DNA from: Pseudomonadota bacterium
GTDB taxonomy: Bacteria > Pseudomonadota > Gammaproteobacteria > Burkholderiales > Burkholderiaceae_C
NCBI GenBank assembly: GCA_029780695.1
Contig: JAKOYD010000037.1
Coordinates: 48,224 to 112,223 of the forward strand
DNA: 64,000 nt
Direction of reading: 5' to 3'
Shown: positions 45,094 through 53,660 of the stretch, one piece after another
How the letters are laid out: each line of letters opens with the position of its first letter
Position numbering within the stretch: position 1 is the stretch's first letter
Program-made: the position numbers and the translations under genes
The notes under the pieces: model-generated
What the model was told of the DNA's origin: nothing
What the model saw: only the letters and a program-made list of their open reading frames with translations
Database searches by the model: none

Positions 45094-45135
45094 GTCCACG
45101 CTGCGCGGTCGAATCTTTCGACCGCTGCCAAGCGA

Positions 45136-45165
45136 AGAGCCGCTGGAGACAGCGGCTCTTTTTTT
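45136..45165 (+). terminator. Intrinsic terminator of groES-groEL
   Basis: Stem AGAGCCGCTG / CAGCGGCTCT with a four-base loop, followed by a run of T (45159-45165). Confidence 0.93.
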
Positions 45166-45412
45166 GTGCCTGCGGCGCCTGCATCCACGGCGCGGCCCCC
45201 AAAAAATGTGCTGCAGGCACCGAAACCAAAAGTATCATGTGCGCAATCCATACCCGACCCGTGGGTCATGTGAGGCGTTTGGAGCAGTGGTTGGACGCTT
45301 CCATTTTTTGAAGCTTTGAAGACGCGGTCGGCGTCACGCCAAAAGAATCATGCGGACTCACCCTCTACGAACGAATGGCGCGCCGAGCCCTACGGGGCGA
45401 TTCATAAGTGGC
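45166..45412. other. Intergenic region upstream of the amber-interrupted lipoprotein gene
   Basis: No gene seen. The stretch 45290-45360 is less GC-rich than its surroundings and may hold the promoter, but no clear boxes could be assigned. Confidence 0.5.
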
Positions 45413-47803
45413 ATGTGGTCCGCGATCCCGGCGCTGGTGGCGGCGGTGCTGCTCGGGCTGGCATCGTGCGGCAGCGCTGATTCTGGCGTGCAGTCCCCAC
45501 CCTAGAAGGAACAGCTGCACGCCGAGCGGGTCAAGGCGCGGCACCAAGCGGCGTCTGAGCTTTCGCGCGCCGGGCAGCCAGGGCGCAAGAGCGGCATCTT
45601 TCGCGCCAACGGCGGCGGCGAGGCCTCCTACGCGCGCGGCAATGGTCGCGTGGTCGAAGTCATACCGCGCTGGTACGTCACCGGCGACGGCACGGAGATC
45701 GAAGCCACGTACGTGGTGTATTCGTTCGCTGCCGGGTCACTCATCACCAACGGCAATATTGATCTGAGCGACCCTGGCCGCCCGCCCGTGGTGACCGAGA
45801 TCTGGCGCTATGCCAACAGCTCGGGCACCTGGTGCAACGTGGTGGGCAATTTGCCCATGTCGGTGGCCACGGCCAAGGTGCTTTTGCCCGACAACCCGGC
45901 CGTCAGCCCGGTGGGCGACCCGACCCGGCTGCTGGTGGGCACCGCCGACGGCGTGCTCGGCGTGATCGCCTTCACCGACAACCGGCCACAGGCGCAGGAC
46001 TGCGAGCAGTACCTGGGCTCCGACCAGCAAATGCACGACCAGTTTGCCCCGGCAGGCCCGGTCGCCTCGGGCGGCACGCCGGCCTACTACACGCCGATCA
46101 ACGTCACCGGCAAGGTGGGCGCCATCTCCGCGATCAAGATGTACAGCATCATGGGCCCCGACAATCGGCCGGCGCCCCAGTACGCCCATATGCGGGTGGT
46201 GTTCACTTGGGGTGGCATCAGCTGCGCCATCGGGTCGGGCTACGACACCAACAGTAACGATTGCACCGACAACCGCCCGCAGCCGCTGACCGTCACCCGG
46301 ATTTCGACCGACGGCACCTTCCTGGACACCGCACCCGCGTTCCCCAGCGGTGATCCGCGCGCCGCGCTGGTGCCGGACAACAAGGTGCGCGACTTCGACG
46401 CCTACTTCTCCGCCGATGCGGCGGGCAACACCCAATACTGGCTGAACGCGCTGTTCTACAACCAGCCGGCGTTGAGCGCCACCACCGCAAGCGCGCCGGC
46501 CAGTACGGCTGCGACGTTCAACGCCGCACCGACCGGCTGGACGCAGACCGCCTCGTTTGGCGACCACGGCTGGCCCAACGCCCAGGCCGTGGCGGCAGTG
46601 GGCGGCTCGCTGGGACTGGACCCATCGCTGTTTCTGCAATCCATCGTGGGCGGCGACTCCACCCACTCCACCGGCGTGGTGGCAAGCGCCCCCGCCTTCC
46701 AGAACGTGCAGCTCGTGACGTACTTTGCGTATACCCCCTACGGACTCAACACGGCCAACATCCTGACCACGCGTTACGCCGCGGCGGCGACCCGGTTCAC
46801 CCAGCTCGATGCGTCCGGATTCAACAACCTGGTCAGCGTGACCAGCTCGGCCAGCAGTTCACCGTCGGGCGCCACCGTGTTGCCGTGGGAAGTTGCCAAC
46901 TCGTCCTCGGTCGCCCGTGACGGCAGCTACAACCCTGGCACGGTCCCGCTCTATGACGGATACGCGTCCAGCGTACCGGGCACCTTCTACAGCACCTTCC
47001 AGGGCGACAACGGTCAGACGTTCAGCGGCGTGCTGTTCCACAGCCTGTCGGCCGTGGTCGTGCCCAACAAGGCGGGCACCCGACTGCGGGCCTATGTGCT
47101 GCTCGGCGCGGGCGACATGAGCAACGCGGGCAATCCCGACATCAGCTTTCAGGCCAAGCGCGTGGGCGGCGGTGTCTACCTGTGCGTGTTGACGCCCGAC
47201 GACCTGGCGAACATCCTTTCAGGGGGTGCGTGCAAACATCCAAGACCCGTGGCCGCAGGCGAGGCGCAAGACGGGTTCGTGGCGGCCGACTACACCGCCA
47301 TGTTCCCCACCGCGAGCTATCAGGCAGCGCCCGCGCTGGTGCGTTATTCGGTGTCGCCGTCGGCGAACGTGTTTGTCTACGTGGTGAACGAAGCCGGCGC
47401 CATCGTCCGCATCAACGCGACCGAGGGCAGCACGGATTGGACGGCCTCCGACAAGTCCTGGGTCACCATCAGCGGGGGCCGGCCTGCCCGCTGCTACGGG
47501 CAGTTGGTCAAACCGGCCGCGCCGCCGCAGAATCCGGCACCCAAGCAGTCGTGGTGGAAAAAAGCCATTTCCAAGATCGTCATCCCGATGGTGGCGGCCG
47601 GCGTGGGCGCCATCGAAATCGAGTCCGGCGGTGTTCTGGCCGCGGCGGCGATGGCACTGGCGGCCACCGACATCGACATCGGGGGTGGCGAACTGTTCGA
47701 CTACATGTTCGACAAGAAAGACGATCAGAGCCAGTCGATCTATCAGCAATGGCAAAACGTCTACGATGGCGTGGGCCTGAACACCGTCTGCACGCCAGGC
47801 TGA
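45413..47803 (+). pseudogene. Large secreted lipoprotein gene with an in-frame amber codon at codon 31
   Basis: ATG 45413 opens a typical lipoprotein signal, MWSAIPALVAAVLLGLASC with lipobox LASC, then GSADSGVQSPP and a TAG at 45503-45505. The same frame continues without interruption for 765 codons (KEQLHAERVK..., then VVEVIPRWYVTGDGTEIEA) to TGA 47803. A CAG (Gln) to TAG change explains it; a sequencing error or suppression are alternatives. The body is Cys-containing, rich in Ser/Thr/Gly/Asn, beta-like (GTFYSTFQGDNGQTFSGVLF) and ends in a hydrophobic stretch (IVIPMVAAGVGAIEI). No family recognised. Without readthrough only a leaderless product from GTG 45650 is possible. Confidence 0.7.
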
Positions 47804-47831
47804 TGCCCGATACATCGGGCCGGCCCGCGTG

Positions 47832-48000
47832 CTAGGAGTCTGCGCGGCAGAAGGCGTCGAAGCGAAACGCGCGAAAAACGAGGACAGCGTGGTGGTGCCG
47901 ACCAGCCCATAGCCGCGCTATGAGCGCCGGAGGTAGCACCGCGATGGACCGTTTTCTCGCGCGTTGCAGCCGACGCTCCTTCTGCCGCGCAGACTCCTAG
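47832..48000. mobile_element. 169 bp palindromic MITE-like element, copy 1
   Basis: Ends are perfect inverted repeats of CTAGGAGTCTGCGCGGCAGA, continuing as an imperfect palindrome through the whole element to a core near CATAGCC/GCTATG. No coding capacity. A second copy, about 95 percent identical by eye, lies at 61028-61195. Its right end contains the stop codon of pgi (TAG, 47997-47999 on the minus strand). Confidence 0.85.
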
Positions 48001-49604
48001 CGCAGGCGCCGCGCCAAGGCCGCGGTGGACGGGTCGCCGGCCGCGCCGTCCGTTTCACCGCGCGATCCCAGCGCCCGCTCAATCAGCCCTGCGTGGCGCT
48101 TGCCCAGCTCGACCCCCCACTGGTCGAAGCTGTTGATGCCCCAAATGGCGCCGGCGACGAAGACGCGGTGTTCGTACAGCGCCAGCAGGGCGCCCAGGCC
48201 GGCGGGATCCAGCCGGTCCAGCACCAGAAAGGTCGAGGGGCGGTTGCCTGAAAAATGCCGCTGCGGCGCGTCACCGGCATCGCCCAGCATCAGCGCGCGC
48301 GCCTGCGCCAGCGCGTTGGCCAGCAGCCGGTCGTGGTGGCCTTCCAGCGCATGGGCGGCCTGGCGCACCGCCACGAATTCAACCGGCACGGGTTGCGTGC
48401 CCTGGTGCAGCATCTGAAAGAACGCATGCTGGCCGTTGCTGCCCGCCTCGCCCCAGACCACGGGCGCGGTGTCGAACGGCACAGTGCGGCCGCGCACATC
48501 GACGCACTTGCCGTTGCTTTCCATCTCCAGTTGCTGCAGGTAGGCGGGCAGGCGGCGCAGGCCATGGTGGTAAGGCGCGACGCAGCGGCTGGCGAAGCGG
48601 TGGAAGTTGCGATTCCACACGTCAAGCAGCGCCAGTTGCACGGGCAGGTTGCGCCCCAGCGGCATTTGGGTGAAGTGCTGGTCCATCGCGCGCGCGCCGG
48701 ACAGCAGAGCCTCGAAGCTGGCGCGGCCCACGGCGAGCGCAATGGGAAAGCCGATGCTGGACCAGAGCGAAAAGCGTCCACCCACGCCTTCGTCGAACGC
48801 AAAGCAGCGACCGGCGCCAAAGGCCGCCACGGCGGCGGTGTTGGCGCTGACGCCGACAAAGTGGCGCGCCACGTCGCGGCCGCCCTGCGCCGCGAACCAG
48901 GCGCGCGCCGAGGCGGCGTTCTGCATCGTTTCGGCGGTGCCGAAGGTCTTGGACGAGACGACGAACAGCGTGCGGTCGGCTTGCAAGTGCGGCAGCAGTT
49001 CAGCCAGCTCATGCCCATCCATGTTGGCGACGAAGTGCACGCGCGGACCGCGGGCCTGGCCGGCGCTGCGCAGCGCCTGCACCACCATGCGTGGCCCCAG
49101 GTCGGAGCCGCCGATGCCGATGTTGACGACGTCGGTGATGCCGGCGTCGGCGCGCACGGCATCGGCAAAATCCAGCATGGCCGACTGCGCTTCGGCCATC
49201 CGCCGGCGCATTGAAGCTATATTTTCAATAGCTACTTGCGCTTGTCCGTCAAGCGCCAGGGCCTGATTTGACCCGCAACGCCAGTGCACGTGGGTCACCG
49301 CCCGCTGCTCGCTGGTGTTGATGCGCTCGCCGGCCCACAGGGCATCGCGCAGCACCTCGACACCGCATTGCTGCGCCAACTGGGTGAGCAGGCGCTGGGC
49401 CTCGTCATCGATCAGGTTTTTCGACAGGTCGGCAAACACGCCCGGGGCGTCGAAGCTGAACCGCTCGACCCGCCGCGCGCCCTCTTCGGCAAACGCCAGC
49501 CGCAAGTCAAAGGCTTGGGCGCCAGCAAAGCGCTGCGCGAAATGGCGCTGCAACAGCGCCCATGCGGGCGTCTCGTCGCAGCGTGGGCGCTCTTGCCAGT
49601 TCAC
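47997..49604 (-). CDS. pgi: Glucose-6-phosphate isomerase
   Basis: Interconverts glucose-6-P and fructose-6-P in glycolysis/gluconeogenesis. The product is 535 residues with NIGIGGSDLGPRMVVQAL, the sugar-phosphate loop VVSSKTFGTAETMQN, VGGRFSLWSSIGFPIAL and WGEAGSNGQHAFFQMLHQGT. Two oddities: residues about 111-131 (SNQALALDGQAQVAIENIAS) are encoded by an in-frame dispersed repeat between RAVTHVHWR and MRRRMAEAQ, and the TAG stop lies in the end of the palindromic element. The start is GTG 49604 with GAGG upstream. tal lies upstream on the same strand. Confidence 0.95.
   Translation of the reverse strand: MNWQERPRCDETPAWALLQRHFAQRFAGAQAFDLRLAFAEEGARRVERFSFDAPGVFADLSKNLIDDEAQRLLTQLAQQCGVEVLRDALWAGERINTSEQRAVTHVHWRCGSNQALALDGQAQVAIENIASMRRRMAEAQSAMLDFADAVRADAGITDVVNIGIGGSDLGPRMVVQALRSAGQARGPRVHFVANMDGHELAELLPHLQADRTLFVVSSKTFGTAETMQNAASARAWFAAQGGRDVARHFVGVSANTAAVAAFGAGRCFAFDEGVGGRFSLWSSIGFPIALAVGRASFEALLSGARAMDQHFTQMPLGRNLPVQLALLDVWNRNFHRFASRCVAPYHHGLRRLPAYLQQLEMESNGKCVDVRGRTVPFDTAPVVWGEAGSNGQHAFFQMLHQGTQPVPVEFVAVRQAAHALEGHHDRLLANALAQARALMLGDAGDAPQRHFSGNRPSTFLVLDRLDPAGLGALLALYEHRVFVAGAIWGINSFDQWGVELGKRHAGLIERALGSRGETDGAAGDPSTAALARRLR
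49211..49270 (+). repeat. Dispersed AATAGCT..GCGCTT repeat inside pgi
   Basis: TTGAAGCTATATTTTCAATA, GCTACTTGCGCTTGTCCGTC and AAGCGCCAGGGCCTGATTTG match the family almost perfectly. Its length keeps the pgi frame open and adds about 20 residues. Confidence 0.92.
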
Positions 49605-49770
49605 GCACGTGCCTCGCGACGGCGCATGCCGTGTGAACCCTGCCGCCGCGCACCTGGCGAAGCGGCAACGCCGTGGCCGCGGTTGCCCGGACGACCCAGG
49701 TCGCTCCCCTCAGGAGGCAAGCCTGCCCCGGACACGATCCGGGGGCGCCACAGGCGACACAGGGGGAACG

Positions 49771-50712
49771 TCATTGCATCAGCGCTTCGAGCTTTTCAGC
49801 ATCGGCGATGAAGGCGCGGATGCCCTCGGCCAGCTTTTCGGTGGCCATGGCGTCCTGGTTCAGCGCCAGGCGGAAGGCCGGCTCGTCGTATTGCACGACA
49901 GGCAGATCAAGCGACTTTGCCGCCTGAGCGTCGAGTGCGCGGGGCAGCGGCGCGTCGCTGGCCGCCAGTTGCGCCAGCAGCTCGGGGCTGATGGTCAGCA
50001 GGTCGCAGCCGGCCAGCGCGGTGATCTGGCCGACGTTGCGAAAGCTGGCGCCCATCACCTCGGTGGCGATGCCGTGGCGCTTGTAGTAATCAAAAATGCG
50101 CTTGACCGATTGCACGCCAGGGTCGCCCGCGCCCGCCATCGCCGCTTCGTCCCACGCGGCGCCGGCCTGCTTTTTGTACCAGTCGTAAATGCGGCCCACG
50201 AAGGGCGAGATCAACTGCACCTTGGCCTGCCCACAGGCCACGGCCTGGCAGAAGCTGAACAGCAGCGTCAGGTTGCAGCGAATGCCGCGTTGCTGCAGCC
50301 GCTCGGCGGCGCGAATGCCTTCCCAGGTGGCGGCGATCTTGATCAGCACGCGGTCGGTCGGCACGCCTGCGGCCTGGTACAGCTCGATCAGGCGCTCGGC
50401 GCGGGTGTAGGTGGCGTCTTCGTCAAACGACAGGCGCGCGTCCACTTCGGTCGACACGCGGCCGGGGATGATGGAGAGGATTTCGGTGCCAAAGCGCACC
50501 AGCAGCCGGTCGGCCACTTCGTCGAGCGGCTTGCCGCGGTGCGCGGCCACTGTGTCATGCAGCAGCGGCGCGTAGTCGGGCTTTTGCACCGCCTTCAGGA
50601 TGAGCGAGGGGTTGGTGGTGGCGTCTTGCGGTTGAAACGCGGCCAGTTGCCTGAAGTCGCCGGTGTCGGCAACGACGGTGGTGAATTGCTTAAGCGCGTC
50701 GAGCTGGTTCAT
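49771..50712 (-). CDS. tal: Transaldolase (TalB type)
   Basis: Pentose-phosphate pathway enzyme moving a dihydroxyacetone unit between sugar phosphates. At 313 residues it is the normal TalA/TalB length. [28 protein letters not shown], catalytic Lys125 in [25 protein letters not shown] and [13 protein letters not shown] are all present. It is upstream of pgi with 166 bp between them. Confidence 0.97.
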   Translation of the reverse strand: MNQLDALKQFTTVVADTGDFRQLAAFQPQDATTNPSLILKAVQKPDYAPLLHDTVAAHRGKPLDEVADRLLVRFGTEILSIIPGRVSTEVDARLSFDEDATYTRAERLIELYQAAGVPTDRVLIKIAATWEGIRAAERLQQRGIRCNLTLLFSFCQAVACGQAKVQLISPFVGRIYDWYKKQAGAAWDEAAMAGAGDPGVQSVKRIFDYYKRHGIATEVMGASFRNVGQITALAGCDLLTISPELLAQLAASDAPLPRALDAQAAKSLDLPVVQYDEPAFRLALNQDAMATEKLAEGIRAFIADAEKLEALMQ

Positions 50713-50750
50713 GGGCAGGGATTATCCCAGCCCGGCGCGCGCGGGCGTTT

Positions 50751-51308
50751 TCAACGCGGGGCCAGAAAACGGGCGGCGGCGGCCACCGCTTCGGCGTCGG
50801 CCTGCACCGCGTCGGGCGGGCCGCCCTTGCCCCAAAGCGCGCCGGCCCAGGGCATCGACAGAAATTCGGCGCACAGGCGCACCGAGTCGATCATGGGCTG
50901 CGCCTTGTCGCGGTTGCCGCTGGTGGTGATGAGGTGCAGGCGCTTGGCGGCCATCTGCTCCTTGAACGGCACGCCGGGCGTGCGCATCCAGCCGCTCCAG
51001 TGGTCGAGATAGGTCTTGAGCGACGACGGAATGCTGTACCAGTACACCGGCGCCACCAGCACGAGATCGGTGCAGGCCAGCGTGGCGTCGAGCAGGGTTT
51101 TCAGCTCGCCTTCGGGCGGCGCATAAGTGCCGGCGGTGTGGCGCCGGTCAACGAAGGGCGGCAGATTCATCGCCGCCAGGTGCAGCCACTGCTGCGGCAC
51201 ATCGGCCGGCAGCGCGGCGGTGGCCTGGCGCGCCAGCCACTCGGTGTTGCCGACGTGGCCCGGCTCGCGGGTGGAGGCGACAAGAAACAGGTAGCGGCGG
51301 TCGTTCAT
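50751..51308 (-). CDS. Flavodoxin-fold NAD(P)H-dependent oxidoreductase
   Basis: A 185-residue FMN-dependent reductase. The FMN phosphate loop is in VASTREPGHVGNTEWLA, and LVLVAPVYWYSIPSSLKTYLDHW is the flavin-ring loop of NADPH-FMN reductases/quinone reductases; TTSGNRDK follows. Substrate unknown. ATG 51308 (MNDRRYLFL) is used rather than TTG 51314. The gene precedes tal on the same strand. Confidence 0.87.
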   Translation of the reverse strand: MNDRRYLFLVASTREPGHVGNTEWLARQATAALPADVPQQWLHLAAMNLPPFVDRRHTAGTYAPPEGELKTLLDATLACTDLVLVAPVYWYSIPSSLKTYLDHWSGWMRTPGVPFKEQMAAKRLHLITTSGNRDKAQPMIDSVRLCAEFLSMPWAGALWGKGGPPDAVQADAEAVAAAARFLAPR

Positions 51309-51311
51309 GGT

Positions 51312-51366
51312 CAAAACTGGCTCTGGCGCACGTCCATCAAGCGCGAGCAGCTATATTAAAGATAGC
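51312..51366 (-). repeat. Dispersed AATAGCT..GCGCTT repeat, reverse orientation
   Basis: CTGGCGCACGTCCATCAAGC and GCGAGCAGCTATATTAAAGA match the reverse complement of the family. It lies between the reductase gene and the ABC ATPase gene. Confidence 0.82.
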
Positions 51367-51371
51367 ACCCG

Positions 51372-52496
51372 TCAGATGCGCCCCTCTTCCACCGCGTGGC
51401 ACGCCACCTGGATGCCCTGAAAGTGCAGCATCGCCGGCCGCTCGGCCTTGCAGCGGTCGTTGGCGTGCGGGCAGCGTGGGTGAAAGGTGCAGCCGGTGGG
51501 CGGGTTCAGCGGATTCGGCACCTCGCCCTGCACCGGCGTGCGCGCGCGGCCGGTGTCGTGCATCTTGGGGATCGCGTCCAGCAGCATGCGCGTGTAGGGG
51601 TGGCGCGGGGTGTCGAACAGCGTGTGCTTGGGCGCCAGCTCGACGATGCGGCCCAGGTACATCACGCCGACCGCATCGCTCACGTGGCGCACCACGGCCA
51701 GGTTGTGGCTGATGAACAGGTAGGTCAACCCCTGCTGCCGCTGCAGGTTCTTCATGATGTTGAGCACCTGCGCCTGAACGCTGACGTCGAGCGCGCTGGT
51801 CGGCTCGTCGCACACCAGAAACTCGGGCTGCGTGGCCAGCGCGCGCGCAATCGAGATGCGTTGGCGCTGGCCGCCGCTGAACTGGTGCGGGTACTTGACC
51901 ATGTCGGCCGGCGCCAGGCCGACCGACTGCAGCAGTTCGCCCACGCGCTGCTCCTGCGCCGCCTTGCCGACCACCGTGGCGTGCTCGCGCATCGGCTCTG
52001 CAATGATGTCGCCCACCTTCCAGCGCGGGTTGAGGCTGGCGTAGGGGTCTTGAAAAATCATCTGGATGCGCTCGCGCAGCTTGCGCGAACGTTCGCCGCC
52101 AGCCTTGAAGGTGGCGTGCGCATCTTCACCCGCAAAGTGAAAGGTGCCGCGCGTGGGCGCGTACAGGCCCACCAGCAGGCGCGCGGCGGTGCTCTTGCCG
52201 CAGCCCGATTCGCCGACCAGCGCCAGCGTCTGGCCCTTCATGATGGTGAAGGTGGCGTCGTCCACGGCGTGCAGCAGCTGGCGCGGCTTGCCCTCCAGCA
52301 GGCGGTTGAGCAGCGGCGGCGAGACGTCGAAGGTCTTGGCCAGGCCTTCAGCGCGCACCAGGGGGTTTTCTCCCTCTGCCGCTGGCGGGAGAGGGTTGGG
52401 GTGGGGGCCAGCGGCGCCCACTTCGATGAGCGTTGCCCCCATCCCGGCCTTCCCCCAGCGGGGGAAGGGGTTCCAACCGTTCGCGTGCATGGTCAT
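51372..52496 (-). CDS. Oligopeptide/dipeptide ABC transporter ATPase, DppF/OppF type
   Basis: Second ATPase of the importer, 374 residues. Walker A GESGCGKST, Q-loop FQDPYASLNPR, signature FSGGQRQRISIARAL, Walker B FLVCDEPTSALD, and the oligopeptide C-terminal cysteine motif GCTFHPRCPHANDRC. ATG 52496 overlaps the dppD stop as ATGA. The first 40 residues ([18 protein letters not shown]..., GPHPNPLPPAAEGE) are encoded by GC-rich repeats and are not part of the normal fold; GTG 52358 after GGGAG is an alternative start at NPLVRAEGL. Confidence 0.93.
   Translation of the reverse strand: MTMHANGWNPFPRWGKAGMGATLIEVGAAGPHPNPLPPAAEGENPLVRAEGLAKTFDVSPPLLNRLLEGKPRQLLHAVDDATFTIMKGQTLALVGESGCGKSTAARLLVGLYAPTRGTFHFAGEDAHATFKAGGERSRKLRERIQMIFQDPYASLNPRWKVGDIIAEPMREHATVVGKAAQEQRVGELLQSVGLAPADMVKYPHQFSGGQRQRISIARALATQPEFLVCDEPTSALDVSVQAQVLNIMKNLQRQQGLTYLFISHNLAVVRHVSDAVGVMYLGRIVELAPKHTLFDTPRHPYTRMLLDAIPKMHDTGRARTPVQGEVPNPLNPPTGCTFHPRCPHANDRCKAERPAMLHFQGIQVACHAVEEGRI
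52369..52470. repeat. Two GC-rich hairpin repeats inside the DppF gene start
   Basis: TCTGCCGCTGGCGGGAGAGG with GTTGGGGTGGGGGCC, and in inverse GGCCTTCCCCCAGCGGGGGA, resemble the repeat at 38348-38382. They are read in frame and encode the Pro/Gly-rich N-terminal extension. Confidence 0.72.
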
Positions 52497-53467
52497 GCCG
52501 CCACCTCCTGCCGCGCATGCAGCCAGCACGCCGCGCGCGTGGCGCCCGCGTTCATCAACTCGGGCCGCTCGACGCGGCAGCGCTCGAACACTTGCGGGCA
52601 GCGCGGGTTGAAGGCGCAGCCCTTGGGAATCGCGTTCAGCCGCGGCATGGCGCCGTCGATCTGGTTGAGCTGCTCGCGGTCGATGGTCATGTCGGGAATC
52701 GCCGCCATCAGCCCCGCGGTGTACGGGTGCGCGGGCTGGTTGATGACCTCGTGCACCGGGCCGATTTCGGCGATGCGGCCGGCGTACATCACGGCCACGC
52801 GGTCGCAGGTTTCGGCGATCACGCCCATGTCGTGGGTGATGAGCATCACCGCCGCGCCGCGCTCGCGGCACACCTTTTTCAGCAGGCCGATGATCTGCGC
52901 CTGAATCGACACGTCGAGCGCGGTGGTCGGCTCGTCGGCCACGATCAGCTTGGGCTCGGCCGCCAGCGCCAGGGCGATCACCACGCGCTGGCGCATGCCG
53001 CCGCTGAACTGGTGCGGGTAGTGGTCGATGCGCTCTTCGGCGGCGGGGATGCCGGTGTCTTTCAGCAGATCGATGGCGCGGCGGCGCGCTTCGTCGGCGT
53101 TGACGGGCAAATGCGTCTGGATCGTCTCGATCAGCTGGCGCCCGACCGAATACAGCGGATTGAGCGAGGTCAGCGGGTCTTGAAAGATGGCGCCGATCTG
53201 GCGACCGCGCACGTGGCGCATCTCATCGTGCGGCAGGTTATCGATGCGCCGGCCTTCGAGCAATATTTCGCCGCCCGCCACGCGGCCGGGCGGCTCCAGC
53301 AGGCCGATGATGGCCGCGCCCGTGAGCGACTTGCCCGCGCCCGATTCGCCCACCACGCCCAGGATTTCGCCCGGCGCGATGTCGAAGGAAATGTCGTCCA
53401 GCGCACGCAGGTTGCCGCGCCGGCTGGGGAATTCGACGATCAGGTTCTTGACTTGCAGAAGCGACAT
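52493..53467 (-). CDS. Oligopeptide/dipeptide ABC transporter ATPase, DppD/OppD type
   Basis: First ATPase of the importer, 324 residues: Walker [10 protein letters not shown]-loop [12 protein letters not shown], signature [15 protein letters not shown], Walker [13 protein letters not shown], and the C-terminal [15 protein letters not shown] motif of peptide/nickel importers. ATG 53467 ([14 protein letters not shown]) is used. Coupled to the DppF gene by a four-base overlap. Confidence 0.95.
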   Translation of the reverse strand: MSLLQVKNLIVEFPSRRGNLRALDDISFDIAPGEILGVVGESGAGKSLTGAAIIGLLEPPGRVAGGEILLEGRRIDNLPHDEMRHVRGRQIGAIFQDPLTSLNPLYSVGRQLIETIQTHLPVNADEARRRAIDLLKDTGIPAAEERIDHYPHQFSGGMRQRVVIALALAAEPKLIVADEPTTALDVSIQAQIIGLLKKVCRERGAAVMLITHDMGVIAETCDRVAVMYAGRIAEIGPVHEVINQPAHPYTAGLMAAIPDMTIDREQLNQIDGAMPRLNAIPKGCAFNPRCPQVFERCRVERPELMNAGATRAACWLHARQEVAA

Positions 53468-53483
53468 GGGCTCTGTGATGACT

Positions 53484-53538
53484 ATGAATTTAATAGCTGG
53501 TCGCGCTTGATGGGCAAGCGCAGGGGGCATAAAACACT
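53484..53538 (+). repeat. Dispersed AATAGCT..GCGCTT repeat between dppC and dppD genes
   Basis: TATGAATTTAATAGCTGGTC and GCGCTTGATGGGCAAGCGCA match the family. It is followed directly by a different palindrome. Confidence 0.88.
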
Positions 53539-53549
53539 CAAAAATCGGA

Positions 53550-53639
53550 CGCGAAGAGCGCGAAGGTTTCGCGAAAAACGCAAAAAATTCAATTGGCAGT
53601 TCTTTCGCGCCTTTCGCGAATCTTTCGCGCCCTTCGCGT
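53550..53639. repeat. 90 bp palindrome rich in TTCGCG between dppC and dppD genes
   Basis: Left arm GACGCGAAGAGCGCGAAGGT with TTCGCGAAAAACGC, right arm the complement TTCGCGCCCTTCGCG with GCGCCTTTCGCGAA, centred on AATTCAATTGG. Arms of about 40 bp form a strong hairpin inside the operon message. No coding capacity. Confidence 0.8.
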
Positions 53640-53660
53640 ACGGATGTTCTGGGGCTGGAT

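Noticed and set aside
45408..45767. 119-codon plus-strand frame at the start of the lipoprotein gene
   Set aside because: Arg/Ser/Pro-rich shadow. The frame one register away has the signal peptide and continues into the 765-codon body after the amber codon.
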